This document shows positions 8,017 through 17,215 of a DNA stretch of 17,500 nt, piece after piece. The stretch spans positions 13,789,276 through 13,806,775 of the forward strand of contig NC_135568.1 of NCBI RefSeq assembly GCF_964340395.1, written 5' to 3'. The notes below the pieces were generated by a model. That model saw nothing but the letters and a program-made list of their open reading frames with translations, did no database searches and was not told the DNA's origin. How positions within the stretch are numbered: the stretch's first letter is position 1; every line of letters starts with the position of its first letter. A program made the position numbers and the translations under genes. The stretch comes from Glandiceps talaboti (taxonomy: Eukaryota > Hemichordata > Enteropneusta > Spengelidae).

Positions 8017-8818
8017 GTAAGGGAGCTTTCTGTAATTACAAGGAGAGGAAGGCTGTGGGAATCATGGGGAAGGGACATGTTTTGCAAGTCTGTTCTCGTG
8101 GAGGAACATATACAAATGGAATTAGGGGAGGCTCACATTTTACTTTCACTGGTTGTTTCATCAAACTTTGCATTATTCTATGATTTTGACATCCAACTGC
8201 AGCCATATGTTGCCAGATCCCACTGCTGCAAGTTAGCTGAGCTGAGCTGCGAGGAGAGGAGTGGGTCTCAAAGGATAGAGGGGAACATTGCGATAATATA
8301 TTGAGAATAATGTAATGAATGTGGATGTTTACCTTTGAGGCTTTTGGTCTGGAAATGTTGGTCAGTGCACCCATCTAGTCTTTTGGACTTCTGACCTTCA
8401 GCCAATCAGATTGAAACAAAGCAACTAATTGATGCAGATCTTTCTCACGAACTCACTGTACTTGTATAGTAGTAGACAACAACCAATGCCTTTAAAATTA
8501 TCAATGTGGTGGAAGAAGTGAGAAAGAATCCTTACCATTAAATCTGAGACTTGAACATGGAGAGGGTCACATTCTAGAGATTGAGGAAGCTCTAGGGTCA
8601 CATTTTACACAACAGGCGAGGTATGGTTCCCCCTCCCACAGTAATTGTTGTGTATGCTTACCAATGCATATAATCTCTAGTAATAATACATAGAAGCTAG
8701 AAAATATAGAAGAGGGCACCAGAGAAATTCCAAGTACACCAAATGCAAGAATAATACTTTGTTATGTCATTCCGACATTCAGCAATGATCTTTAATATAA
8801 ACATGATTTTTCTTGTAG
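8017..8818 (+). other. Intron 5
   Basis: No exon or recognised mobile element. A short near-repeat, agggtcacattctagag and tagggtcacatttta, occurs near 8564-8607. The frames that continue from exon 5 past the donor, or run on the opposite strand, have no family resemblance. Confidence 0.75.
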
Positions 8819-9064
8819 ATGGAGTACCACCTGAAGTCAATTGCTCAGATGTTACAAACACAACACTCCCGGGTCTAGCATCTGGTGAGGTAGCGAACTA
8901 CAAAATCAATGTGACAGACAATGTGGACGTAGAGAGCGATATATCCATATTATGCAATCCCGGCCCAGGAAATAATTTCGGAATTGGAGCAACGGTTGTG
9001 TCCTGTAGTATCAAAGACACGTCTGGTAATGAGAATGCTTGTAGTTTTGTTGTGAGTATCGAAG
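8819..9064 (+). CDS. Exon 6: HYR domain 1 (four-cysteine type)
   Basis: Encodes 82 residues, phase 1 to phase 1 (acceptor cttgtag, donor GAAG|gttagt). HYR (hyalin repeat) signature: P-P-E-V-N-C-S-D-V, V-T-D-N-V-D, G-A-T-V-V-S-C-S-I-K-D-T-S-G-N-E-N-A-C-S-F-V-V-S-I-E-G. The module is an immunoglobulin-like beta fold used in cell adhesion proteins such as hyalin and SVEP1. It has four cysteines (VNC, ILC, VSC, NAC) instead of the usual two, and lacks the V-x-W-x-x-P segment of canonical repeats. Confidence 0.85.
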
Positions 9065-9536
9065 GTTAGTAAATGTTTCAGTCAATTTGAAAATCCTTGA
9101 TCTTCTGCCACATATTGGAGTATATACGGTGTTTCTTTCACTTGAACTTGTTCCCTTTATCTTATTAAGTAATCAAGGGTTCAAATTCAATGTCACTAAT
9201 ATTTACTTTTCCCTTGGAGTCGAAGCCTGTTAAGCTGTATATATTAGTGCACCTCTGTTAAAGGCGCGACAAAGATGTGTCTATGTTTCGAAGATTTCTC
9301 TGCATAACGAAATTTGAAATACGTACCAAAGAAGAATTGACCGGTGAAACATGAACGAGGATGAGTAATTTAATAATGACACAAACGTTATTTTGCAGTT
9401 GCAGTTTGACTTATACAATTCAAATGATTACTGAGATAATAGTGAGAAGTTTTTCTTTGCGTAAGTGGGATCAATGCGTTACTTTTATAATATTGCATGT
9501 ATTGATGTGTTTGATTTTGCCAAATTTCTTTAACAG
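9065..9536 (+). other. Intron 6
   Basis: A+T-rich, nothing recognised. It ends with a T-rich stretch and taacag. Confidence 0.8.
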
Positions 9537-9788
9537 ACAAGGAACCACCTGTTGTTCAATGCAATGATATTACGAAACCAAGCTTTGAAGGATTGAATTA
9601 TGCAGATATATCTCCAATATCCGAAATGAGCATTTTGGATAATGATGCACAGCATAATGTTCGCGTAACCTGTACAGGTACCACTCTGAGTACAACAAAA
9701 TTTACAATTGGTGTTACACCGGTGACATGCAATTTCATAGATCGAGCCAATAACGCTGCTACATGTTCATTTAATATTATCATTACGG
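9537..9788 (+). CDS. Exon 7: HYR domain 2 (four-cysteine type)
   Basis: Encodes 84 residues, phase 1 to phase 1 (acceptor taacag, donor ACGG|gtgagt). Motifs: E-P-P-V-V-Q-C-N-D-I at the start, V-R-V-T-C-T-G in the middle, I-G-V-T-P-V-T-C-N-F-I-D-R-A-N-N-A-A-T-C-S-F-N-I-I-I-T-G at the end. It has the same four-cysteine plan as exon 6. The second half is most similar to exon 8, which suggests that exons 7 and 8 are the youngest duplicate pair of the array. Confidence 0.85.
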
Positions 9789-11000
9789 GTGAGTTTTGCA
9801 TTTGCGAATGATCTATCGATTAACTATCTGTGTTGAATATTTTTCTTGGTGATGTTAACCCGTTTAATAACTATCACTTCACTTCAAATGTCTTATATAT
9901 TCTTCCATTCCTGTATGGGGGTTGTTTGGGGGAGGGCCGGTCAGACTTGGAAAGATGTGTGTATACTGGTTGCATTGAATGCTACTTTGTACATACACTG
10001 CTTCAGCTTTGATCGGCGGAACTATCCTAGTATAAGCTTACTGCCGCGGCCGCGGTGACTGCACAAAACTTGACAACACTACCCCTCTACCGATATATAA
10101 TAATCATCTGTATACCGTGATAAAAACAAGCAATAATTCGAGTCCCCAACAAGTCGATGAGACCTACTTCTGTTCTGTCCGATCCGAATGCGAGTTTCTT
10201 AGGTTTTATATGGGTTTCAGACTCGGACTAGAGTATTACGCCCTAGACAATAATAGATGTAAACTTGTGTTCACAAGCCAAACATGTGACAATACAAGAC
10301 CACAACGAAAACTGTGAAAAATGTACAGGTCAGTCTCATTTTATATATGGACAACAAAATTAGGTCGGTCACAGTTCCATTTACATGATGCAATGACTCG
10401 GAGCGTACTTCTATATGCTCGGAGCAAATCAAATCAATTAGTGTATTATGGGACCAACAAATATATTGTGGCACATGTCCCGATACGCCTTCTTGAAGTT
10501 TCCCATTGGTATTCTAATAGCTAGTATATTTATTCGAGATGAAATTTGTTTACTTTGTTGTTAAATGCACTGTTCAAAAGGCGACGCGAGTACGATTGGG
10601 CTAAAATATGCCGTCCTTGGCCTGGGGATGCCGTCAAACGTCACGACGGTATCGTAATGCTTCTTGTCGGCAAATAATAAAAAATCAGATAAATAAAAGT
10701 CAATGAATGTGAAACACGAGACATTACAAGTGTTTATATATATCTAGTCTAGCCGTTTTGATTTATTTTGCCATAATATGGGGAGATAATATTTTAGCAT
10801 TTATACCCACAGACACTGCCAATTAGTGAGAAAGTGTGAGTAAATATCGGTAAATGTTGGTAATAAGACATGTAGAGTGTAGTTTTTGTTTACTGATGTC
10901 TATTACAACCACCAGCAATGTATTTTTTCACAATGCTGTTGAGTTTTATTCACCTGTTGACTACGCTCGTCATAGGCTACGTGATAACCATGTCTCCTTA

Positions 11001-11039
11001 TGACGTCATAAAATCCCGTGGTATAGGTGGACCGGAAAT
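11001..11039. promoter_or_regulatory. CRE and ETS-like motif pair in intron 7
   Basis: A perfect CREB/ATF octamer (TGACGTCA) is followed 22 bases later by an ACCGGAAAT ETS-core. Such pairs occur in promoters and enhancers, but isolated motif matches arise by chance. No TATA box or initiator is evident. Confidence 0.25.
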
Positions 11040-11281
11040 ACCAGAAAACTCTCGAAGTAAATCCGAAGGGAAGTGACTGAAAAAAGGTCATTTTAAGGTG
11101 TTTGCAGACGCTTTTGAAAAGTTTTAAAACCAGAATGCATTTCACAAACATGTAGTCTAGCAAATTAGCGATAGTGAATGTGAGCATTTTGAATCACCTT
11201 TAATAACATATCAGATAGATATCAGGCTATTTGAAGGTCCTATGGCTACCACACCCTCCAATAAAAGAGCTACATTTAGTT

Positions 11282-11477
11282 TATGTATGTATGTATGTAT
11301 GTATGTATGTATGTATGTATGTATGTACTATGTATGTATGTATGTATGTGTATGTATGTATGTATGTATGTATGTATGTATGTATGTATGTTTGCATGCA
11401 TGTATGTTTGCATGCATGCATGCATGTATGTTTGCATGCATGCATGCATGCATGCATGTGCGTGCGTACATGCATGT
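11282..11477. repeat. (TATG)n/(CATG)n compound microsatellite
   Basis: TATG array with two interruptions (tactatg near 11327-11333, and tgtgtatg near 11348), then mixed tttgcatg/catg units from about 11391, then a tgcgtgcgtacatgcatgtgggcgggcgggcg end. CATG units read the same on both strands, so this segment can form hairpins. Confidence 0.9.
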
Positions 11478-11548
11478 GGGCGGGCGGGCGTGCCCCCTCC
11501 CCCCTCCTTCCCCCCTCTCTCTTCCTCGATGCAGGGCTTGTTTTGTCC

Positions 11549-11655
<107 letters not shown>

Positions 11656-11802
11656 GGAGGACGAATATCGACATGAACGACGGAACAGATGATAAACACT
11701 CCTTAAAGAAGACTCCCTCTTTATTTTGCAATAGCCACACATAAGTCTAATCCCAGACCACTAGAATTATTAATAAGGTGTTATCATTGTTTAAATATTT
11801 AG

Positions 11803-12048
11803 ATGATGAGCCACCACATATCCTGTGCAATGACATTGACATTCCAACCAATATCGGCATGAACTATGGTATAGTATTAGAATTTCCCATAACAGTATCC
11901 GACAACAATGACCAAGAGGGAGACGTTTCCTCGGCCTGTACACATAACGATAACAGCCAATTCGATATGGGAATTACACCAGTTTCATGTAACTTTACAG
12001 ACAGTGCTGGCAATACGGCAATGTGTACATTTACTGTCACAATTACAG
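11803..12048 (+). CDS. Exon 8: HYR domain 3 (four-cysteine type)
   Basis: Encodes 82 residues, phase 1 to phase 1 (acceptor aatatttag, donor ACAG|gttagt). Motifs: D-E-P-P-H-I-L-C-N-D-I-D-I, V-S-D-N-N-D, S-A-C-T-H, M-G-I-T-P-V-S-C-N-F-T-D-S-A-G-N-T-A-M-C-T-F-T-V-T-I-T-G. Four cysteines, as in exons 6, 7 and 9. The G-I-T-P-V-S-C-N-F stretch is nearly the same as G-V-T-P-V-T-C-N-F in exon 7. Confidence 0.85.
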
Positions 12049-12140
12049 GTTAGTTTCAGTTTTCGTCATGTCTATACTTCGATTTTATTTAATTTATAGC
12101 GTGGCACACTTTTTTTTAACGTTATTATCTTGGATGGATG

Positions 12141-12198
12141 TGTGTATGTATGTATGTATGTATGTATGTATGTATGTATGTATGTATGTATGTATGTA
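12141..12198. repeat. (TATG)n at the 3' end of the Penelope-like fragment
   Basis: About 14 TATG units preceded by a ggatggatgtg degenerate start. On the minus strand it is a (CATA)n directly after the end of the retroelement. Confidence 0.85.
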
Positions 12199-12635
12199 GA
12201 AAAAAGAAATGCATAAGGAACTAATAAACCAGTCCGTATATATAGCTGTTAAATCCGACGTTTCGAATAAATATTCTTTTTCAAAGGAAAAATTGGCGAG
12301 ACAGAGAAATGCCAGGTGAAAACCCGAATATTTCTAAATATAATGGAACAAAACCGCGCGTGATATAAATAAACGGTTATACGTGGGATAAGTTCTTAAA
12401 TTCGCACGCACCTAATAGAACCCAATAGAATACGCCTGAAATTTAAAAAAATACCCAATAATCATGATAATTAGATTGGGAAAGACGAGAATAATCTATT
12501 AATTCCAAGGGGTTCCAGCGTTCCAAGACGGAAAATGATTTCTTCTTCCTTCAACCTCAAAGCTTTCTCATCACCAGAAACCTTACAAACTCCTGAAATG
12601 GACATATCTGATACATTATGATCGTTTGTAATAAA

Positions 12636-12636
<1 letters not shown>
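12199..12636 (-). mobile_element. Penelope-like retroelement, 3'-terminal fragment
   Basis: The minus strand carries the last coding part and a 3' UTR. The coding end has the pattern L-R-L-K-E-E-E-I-I-F-R-L-G-T-L-E-P-L-G-I-N, similar to the C-terminal R-x-x-RE-x-x-WI-x-x-L-x-TL-x-P-x-GLN tail of GIY-YIG endonuclease regions in Penelope-like elements. The downstream part on the minus strand contains gaaacgtcgg after tttgaaaaag, a type of sequence common in such 3' UTRs. The element is strongly 5'-truncated: reverse transcriptase is absent. Both borders are (TATG)n tracts. A different retroelement class with a similar nuclease tail is possible. Confidence 0.65.

Positions 12637-12639
<3 letters not shown>
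12471..12639 (-). pseudogene. Penelope-like GIY-YIG C-terminal fragment
   Basis: An open frame of about 55 codons on the minus strand, from the microsatellite junction to a TAA at 12471-12473. Recognisable residues are H-N-V-S-D-M, G-V-C-K-V-S-G-D-E-K, then the L-R-L-K-E-E-E...GTLEPLGIN block. There is no start and no catalytic GIY-YIG core left; it is a remnant. No stop interrupts the remaining frame, so the insertion may be fairly young. Confidence 0.6.

Positions 12640-12717
<78 letters not shown>
12637..12717. repeat. (TATG)n-(TG)n microsatellite
   Basis: Eight or so TATG units pass into a pure TG run of about 25 units. It forms the 5' border of the minus-strand Penelope-like remnant. 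TG is what results if the A of TATG units is replaced by G. Confidence 0.9.
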
Positions 12718-12719
<2 letters not shown>

Positions 12720-12912
12720 AATAGTAACAGCGTTTCGATGAAGCTTAGTGTCTTGCTCGAAATATCTATTCAAAATATTACGGGGGGGGGGGTTCTACTA
12801 ACTTATCTTTACTTCCAATAGTCGTATATAACCAACAGGATTTTTCATAAAGGGATGAAAAGTTTTTCCTGTTCTTTAGGATTAGTAATAAAGATGAACT
12901 CTTTTTTGACAG

Positions 12913-13149
12913 ATTTAGAACCACCTAGTGTAAAATGTCCGGATATGACGTATATTATACAACCGCAATCTGACCAACTTGCTCACTATCCACGTACCAA
13001 TGCCAGAGACAATGTCGACGACAGGTCCAGTATAGTAAGATCGTGCGATCCACATCGCGTTAGTAAGATGAAGGAAGGCAACACCACCGTCACCTGCAAG
13101 TTTACAGATACTTCAAATAATGTCGGTACCTGTACCTTTAATATTGAGG
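12913..13149 (+). CDS. Exon 9: HYR domain 4 (four-cysteine type)
   Basis: Encodes 79 residues, phase 1 to phase 1 (acceptor ttgacag, donor GAGG|gttggt). Motifs: L-E-P-P-S-V-K-C-P-D-M, A-R-D-N-V-D-D, V-R-S-C-D-P, E-G-N-T-T-V-T-C-K-F-T-D-T-S-N-N-V-G-T-C-T-F-N-I-E-G. It is the shortest HYR here: the last strand is three residues shorter than in its neighbours. The donor gttggt is weaker than the others and sits next to a 250-base TTTC tract. Confidence 0.85.
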
Positions 13150-13761
<612 letters not shown>

Positions 13762-14019
13762 TGAAGTCAAATCCATTTCAATTGATCTGCCCCAACGACA
13801 TTGTCGCAAATATATTTGAGCTTGAGTATGATGTACTCCTGAGTGAAGCCGTGTACTGGACGCCACCTGACTTCCCCAATTTGGACGGTGTCTATCTAGA
13901 TGTAAGCCATCAACCAGGGACGGCTTTCCCACGAGGCAATACGACCATTACATACAAACTGGTCGTTACAGACAGTCAAGACATTCATACCGTCTGTTCC
14001 TTTACTGTTACAGTTGGGG
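13762..14019 (+). CDS. Exon 10: HYR domain 5 (canonical two-cysteine type)
   Basis: Encodes 86 residues, phase 1 to phase 1 (acceptor attcag, donor GGGG|gtaagt). Motifs: I-C-P-N-D-I, A-V-Y-W-T-P-P (the canonical V-x-W-x-x-P), P-G-T-A-F-P-R-G-N-T-T-I-T-Y-K-L-V-V-T-D, T-V-C-S-F-T-V-T-V. It has only the two usual HYR cysteines, and tyrosine stands at the position of the extra third cysteine of exons 6-9. It is therefore a different HYR subtype from the four before it. Confidence 0.88.
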
Positions 14020-14566
14020 GTAAGTTACGGTGGCCAATGGCCATATGAATGAGAAAGGGTATTTATTTTAGTACTTTGGATTTTTAAAAACAATTTTACT
14101 CTGTTATTCTATTTGAACCAAAAAAAGTGAAACTCGTTTTTGTTATTTTTTCAGTCACTCAATAATTGCAAAACTCTAAAATAAATAACACGTAAAGGTA
14201 TCGCTTGCAACACTCAAAGAATGTTTCAGGAATAATGTTTTACCCTTCGCCTTAGAATAATACATTTCCTTGGGTAATACAGACGTCATTTCCGGAAGAC
14301 ATGTCACAGGAGGGCGCCCGAGATGAGAAAAATAGGAACTACTTTTTCCATGGAACACATTGAAATGATTTTTTTTTCAAAGGAGACCTTAATACATACT
14401 CAACTAGCATGGCCCTCACTTTTGATGTAAAAGCAGATTCTGTGTAGCGCTCCTTCCGGCCAAACTTACAAACTTTGATCGTTCTGACAACCGGAATGCG
14501 GCGTATTAGTTTGAAAATACAAATGGAAGTTGATATATTGTGCATGGTTCTTTTCCATCCTTTTAG
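14020..14566 (+). other. Intron 10
   Basis: No additional exon or named repeat recognised. Frames on the opposite strand have no family resemblance. It ends with ttccatccttttag. Confidence 0.75.
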
Positions 14567-14734
14567 TATCATGCATACTCTTTGAACCACCACCGGAATC
14601 TGTTGGACTCACACTTTCAATAGCACACGGAGACAGCACAACTGTTGAATGCAAAGATGGATTTGAACTACAAGAACAAGATCTCATTTCTTGTAACGAC
14701 GGGAAGTTGTCACGTGAATTACCAACCTGCATGG
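14567..14734 (+). CDS. Exon 11: Sushi/CCP domain
   Basis: Encodes 56 residues, phase 1 to phase 1 (acceptor ccttttag, donor ATGG|gttagt). Four cysteines in CCP spacing: V-S-C-I-L, T-V-E-C-K-D-G-F-E-L, L-I-S-C-N-D-G-K-L, L-P-T-C. The C-x-x-G-[FY]-x-L core and the P-x-C end are typical. The tryptophan usually found before the last cysteine is leucine (G-K-L-S). CCP modules serve as protein-binding spacers in receptors and complement-type proteins. Confidence 0.85.
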
Positions 14735-15092
14735 GTTAGTATGTCTTTAATGAAAACATGGTATTGACTGGGGATGTTATTTATGTATGTATGTATGTAT
14801 GTATGTATGTATGTATGTATGTGCTTGGATGTGTCTGTTCGTGCGTGTTTGTTTGGTTGTTTAGCACTGTGGGCCTAAAACACTATACAAACAAAAGACA
14901 CTGAATGAAATATCAGTTTAGAAAATGAAGGTGTTCGACAGGAATTCGTCAAATGCAATGAGAAATGCCAAAGGTATAGGCCTATATATTAATATGAATA
15001 CGAGAAAGATATCTTAATCCTTTGTTCAGTATGTTACAATACATTATATTTGTAATTGTGATTTTCTCACATATGTATATACATATTTTTAG
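14735..15092 (+). other. Intron 11 with (TATG)n
   Basis: Carries a TATG microsatellite at about 14782-14821 and otherwise nothing recognised. It ends with atatacatatttttag. Confidence 0.85.
14782..14821. repeat. (TATG)n microsatellite
   Basis: About ten TATG units on the sense strand, followed by a TG-rich degenerate end. No retroelement was recognised next to this tract. Confidence 0.9.
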
Positions 15093-15266
15093 ATATAAAT
15101 GAATGTGAGACTGGGGTACATAATTGTGACCTTGAGAATAATTTTGAAGTTTGCCAGAATTTTCCAGAGGGAAGTTTTACATGTCTTTGCATAGAAGGGT
15201 ACAGTAAACAGGATGGCGGAGACATATGTCTTCCAGCCATTGAAAACGAACATGGATGCCAGGGAG
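15093..15266 (+). CDS. Exon 12: calcium-binding EGF domain
   Basis: Encodes 58 residues, phase 1 to phase 1 (acceptor atttttag, donor GGAG|gtaagg). It begins D-I-N-E-C, the calcium-binding EGF start, followed by six cysteines (NEC, HNC, EVC, FTC, C-I-E, ICL) with S-F-T-C-L-C-I-E-G-Y in the usual C4-x-C5-x-x-G-Y spacing. The Ca2+ ligands D-x-N-E and the serine/Phe region are present, but the hydroxylation-type N/D before F/Y is replaced, so beta-hydroxylation is uncertain. A seventh cysteine (H-G-C-Q-G) near the exon end may pair with another module. Confidence 0.87.
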
Positions 15267-15380
15267 GTAAGGAAGAGAATAATGTATTATAGTAGATTGC
15301 CAAATTGAGATATGGATTCTCGTTTCACAAGATAAATAAGGAGTCCTAAAAATGTTTGATGTTACTCTACATATACACTC

Positions 15381-15439
<59 letters not shown>

Positions 15440-15937
15440 ACACACACATACATACATACATACATACATACATACATACATACATACATACATACATACA
15501 TACATACATGCATGCATGCATGCATACACATACATATGTACACGTCCACACACACACACATACATACATACATACATACATACATACATACATACATACA
15601 TACATACAGACATAGACAGACATACATACATACATACATACATACATACATACATACATAGACACACAAGCAAACTGTTCATTCAATAAAAATAGTAATT
15701 TCTTGAAGTAGTTGTATTTTGTCACGTGTGTAATATTAATCTTTTCTCACACAGATTTCCATTTGCACATGTGCAGTATGTGGGCTGACATGTAAATGTG
15801 TCTTCTTAATGTAATATAATGTAAATGTTCTGTATTTTTTTGTGGAATAATGTATTTTCATTGAACTAATAATAACTAATAATAATATCAACATATCATA
15901 TTATAATTAATATTGCATTACTTATGATGCATAACAG
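15267..15937 (+). other. Intron 12 with CA/CATA array
   Basis: Dominated by the compound repeat at 15384-15669. The remainder (15670-15937) is A+T-rich with aataataact-like units near 15866-15890. It ends with catagatgcataacag-type sequence at the acceptor 15936-15937. Confidence 0.8.
15384..15669. repeat. Compound (CA)n/(CATA)n/(CATG)n microsatellite
   Basis: (CA)n at about 15384-15448, (CATA)n to about 15508, a catgcatgcatgca block, a short CA stretch near 15547-15560, (CATA)n to about 15607, gacatagacaga, then (CATA)n to 15661. It is the only tract of the window in which the tetranucleotide reads CATA on the sense strand; all other such tracts read TATG. Confidence 0.93.
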
Positions 15938-16051
15938 ATGACGACAGTATAAAGTGTATACCTGTATGGGACGATTTGAATAATATCACGTGGCCAGAAA
16001 CCCAAGCTGGATGTGACACACCATGGGTTAAATGCCCACCTGGTACACATG
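15938..16051 (+). CDS. Exon 13: HormR domain, N-terminal part
   Basis: Encodes 38 residues, phase 1 to phase 1 (acceptor ataacag, donor CATG|gtaagt). Motifs: K-C-I-P-V-W-D, N-I-T-W-P-E-T-Q-A-G, W-V-K-C-P-P-G-T-H-G. The W-P-x-T-x-A-G and C-P-x-G pair is diagnostic for the hormone-receptor (HRM/HormR) module that sits just before GAIN in adhesion GPCRs and in the class B hormone receptors. An additional cysteine follows A-G (A-G-C-D). The domain continues in exon 14. Confidence 0.85.
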
Positions 16052-16406
16052 GTAAGTTTTTATCACTTGAAGCACAACATTTGTCATATTTAAACTCCAG
16101 TTCTCGGCCCTTCCAATTTCCAAATAGTTGCATGAGCTAGTCCCATTTCTTAGCTGTAGAATGAACTCCTGAAAATGTAGTGTTTGGTAACACACTACCT
16201 CACAACGGACAATTTTGTGCTTGTATTTTTTTTCTAATCAGATATACTAATTAGTTATTAAACATTTGTAAAAGCCGCAGAAGTTAAACTTTGTTCTGCG
16301 TTTTAGACCCTTTAACGATATGGAAAAAACGACCTATCACACGTGGGAGAATTATAAGTGTATTTTATCTTTAAGTTGCCTAATATGGACACAATTTCTT
16401 CTCAAG
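16052..16406 (+). other. Intron 13
   Basis: Splits the HormR domain. No extra exon or repeat recognised. It ends with acaatttcttctcaag. Confidence 0.8.
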
Positions 16407-16501
16407 GGACAACAAGACGTCATTGCAGCGATGATGGAAGTTGGTTATTGGCAGACACAACATATTGTACTAGTGCTACTATGGCTGTGCTCGTAGAGAG
16501 G
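16407..16501 (+). CDS. Exon 14: HormR domain, C-terminal part, phase 1 to phase 0
   Basis: Encodes 31 full codons after completing a split glycine codon (acceptor ttctcaag, donor GAGAGG|gtaaga). Motifs: R-H-C-S-D-D-G-S-W, T-T-Y-C-T-S. C-x-x-D-G-x-W and the closing Y-C-T-S (often N-C-T-S) complete the HormR module. Residues after it (A-T-M-A-V-L-V-E-R) lead into GAIN. It is the first exon of the gene that leaves phase 1: its donor is in phase 0. Confidence 0.85.
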
Positions 16502-16701
16502 GTAAGAGGAGGTTGTCGTTAATTGTCACATTACCTTGCTGATCACCAGTTTTTTACTCGTCGTCATGGCGATAGTGGTGGTGGTGGTGGTGGTGGTGGT
16601 GGTGGTAAGGATGGTGATGATGATGATGATGATCACCACAAATAAATCATTCATCTCTTCTTATTCCTCTTCATTCTCTTCGTCGTTGCCATCATCATCA
16701 C

Positions 16702-16740
<39 letters not shown>

Positions 16741-16762
16741 AACCACCACCACCACCACCACC

Positions 16763-16796
<34 letters not shown>

Positions 16797-16804
16797 CCAC
16801 CACC

Positions 16805-16878
<74 letters not shown>

Positions 16879-16888
16879 AATCACCACC

Positions 16889-16925
<37 letters not shown>

Positions 16926-17029
16926 CCATCATCACCACCACCATTAGCATCATTGTCGCCATCATTATAACTACCGCCAAACCTAATTATCACAACCACC
17001 ACAAAAAATGTCTTTCTCTTTCTTGTAAG
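16502..17029 (+). other. Intron 14 with trinucleotide arrays
   Basis: Mostly a compound trinucleotide microsatellite (16575-16945). The acceptor is tctttctctttcttgtaag at 17011-17029, well formed. Confidence 0.88.
16575..16945. repeat. Compound trinucleotide repeats (GGT, GAT, CAT, CAC, CAA)
   Basis: In order: (GGT)n about 16575-16605, (GAT)n about 16608-16633, unique sequence, (CAT)n about 16689-16740, (ACC)n to about 16777, (ATC)n, (CAC)n about 16796-16818, (CAT)n about 16819-16876, (CAA)n about 16884-16923, then mixed CAC/CAT. The left part reads GGT/GAT and the right part reads CAC/CAT, which makes an inverted arrangement (ACC against GGT, ATC against GAT) able to fold into a long hairpin. 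Frames of poly-Asp, Val, Met or Ser come only from this. Confidence 0.93.
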
Positions 17030-17215
17030 GCTCGTAATACGACATCAACTGAAGAAGTCACGGCAATCGTAGGTGAGACATTAAAACTTGTATCAGTTGG
17101 AAACCTCACCTTAGGAGGGGATCTTGTACAGTCTACTGGACTCCTTGATACCATACTTAATGATGACCCGCTGAAGATGAAAGGCAATATGGCAATCAAA
17201 GAGGAATTTGCAGAA
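17030..17215 (+). CDS. Exon 15: GAIN-like domain, N-terminal part (partial domain)
   Basis: Encodes 62 residues, phase 0 to phase 0 (acceptor cttgtaag, donor GCAGAA|gtaagt). Motifs: T-S-T-E-E-V-T-A-I-V-G-E-T-L-K-L-V, then L-T-L-G-G-D-L-V-Q-S-T-G-L-L-D-T-I-L. The pattern of helices with (l)-x-G-G-D-(lvi)-x-x-s-x-x-L-L-x-x-(il)-L fits subdomain A of GAIN domains, which follows HormR in adhesion GPCRs. The rest, including the GPS (H-L/T-S/T) cleavage site and 7TM, is downstream of the window. Identity as GAIN rests on position and weak pattern, so it is less certain than HormR. Confidence 0.65.

Larger units (their letters stand above)
12049..12912 (+). other. Intron 8, hosting a Penelope-like remnant
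   Basis: Holds (TATG)n at about 12141-12198, a minus-strand Penelope-like 3' fragment (12199-12636), a (TATG)n-(TG)n tract (12637-12717) and an 11-base poly-G run (12782-12792). It ends with cttttttgacag. Confidence 0.85.

Noticed and set aside
10044-10055. G+C palindrome ccgcggccgcgg as a CpG-island promoter
   Set aside because: Isolated 12 bases in A+T-rich DNA; no surrounding CpG island or core promoter motif.
10117-10524. Two small plus-strand frames in intron 7
   Set aside because: No HYR or other module pattern, no acceptor/donor pair in phase 1, and no similarity that I recognise.
15177-15725. Minus-strand frame of 182 codons and plus-strand His-Thr frames
   Set aside because: CA/CATA array read-through; the plus-strand EGF exon explains the only real coding signal here.
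16651-17002. Poly-Asp, poly-Val and poly-Met frames
   Set aside because: Trinucleotide repeat translations in intron 14.
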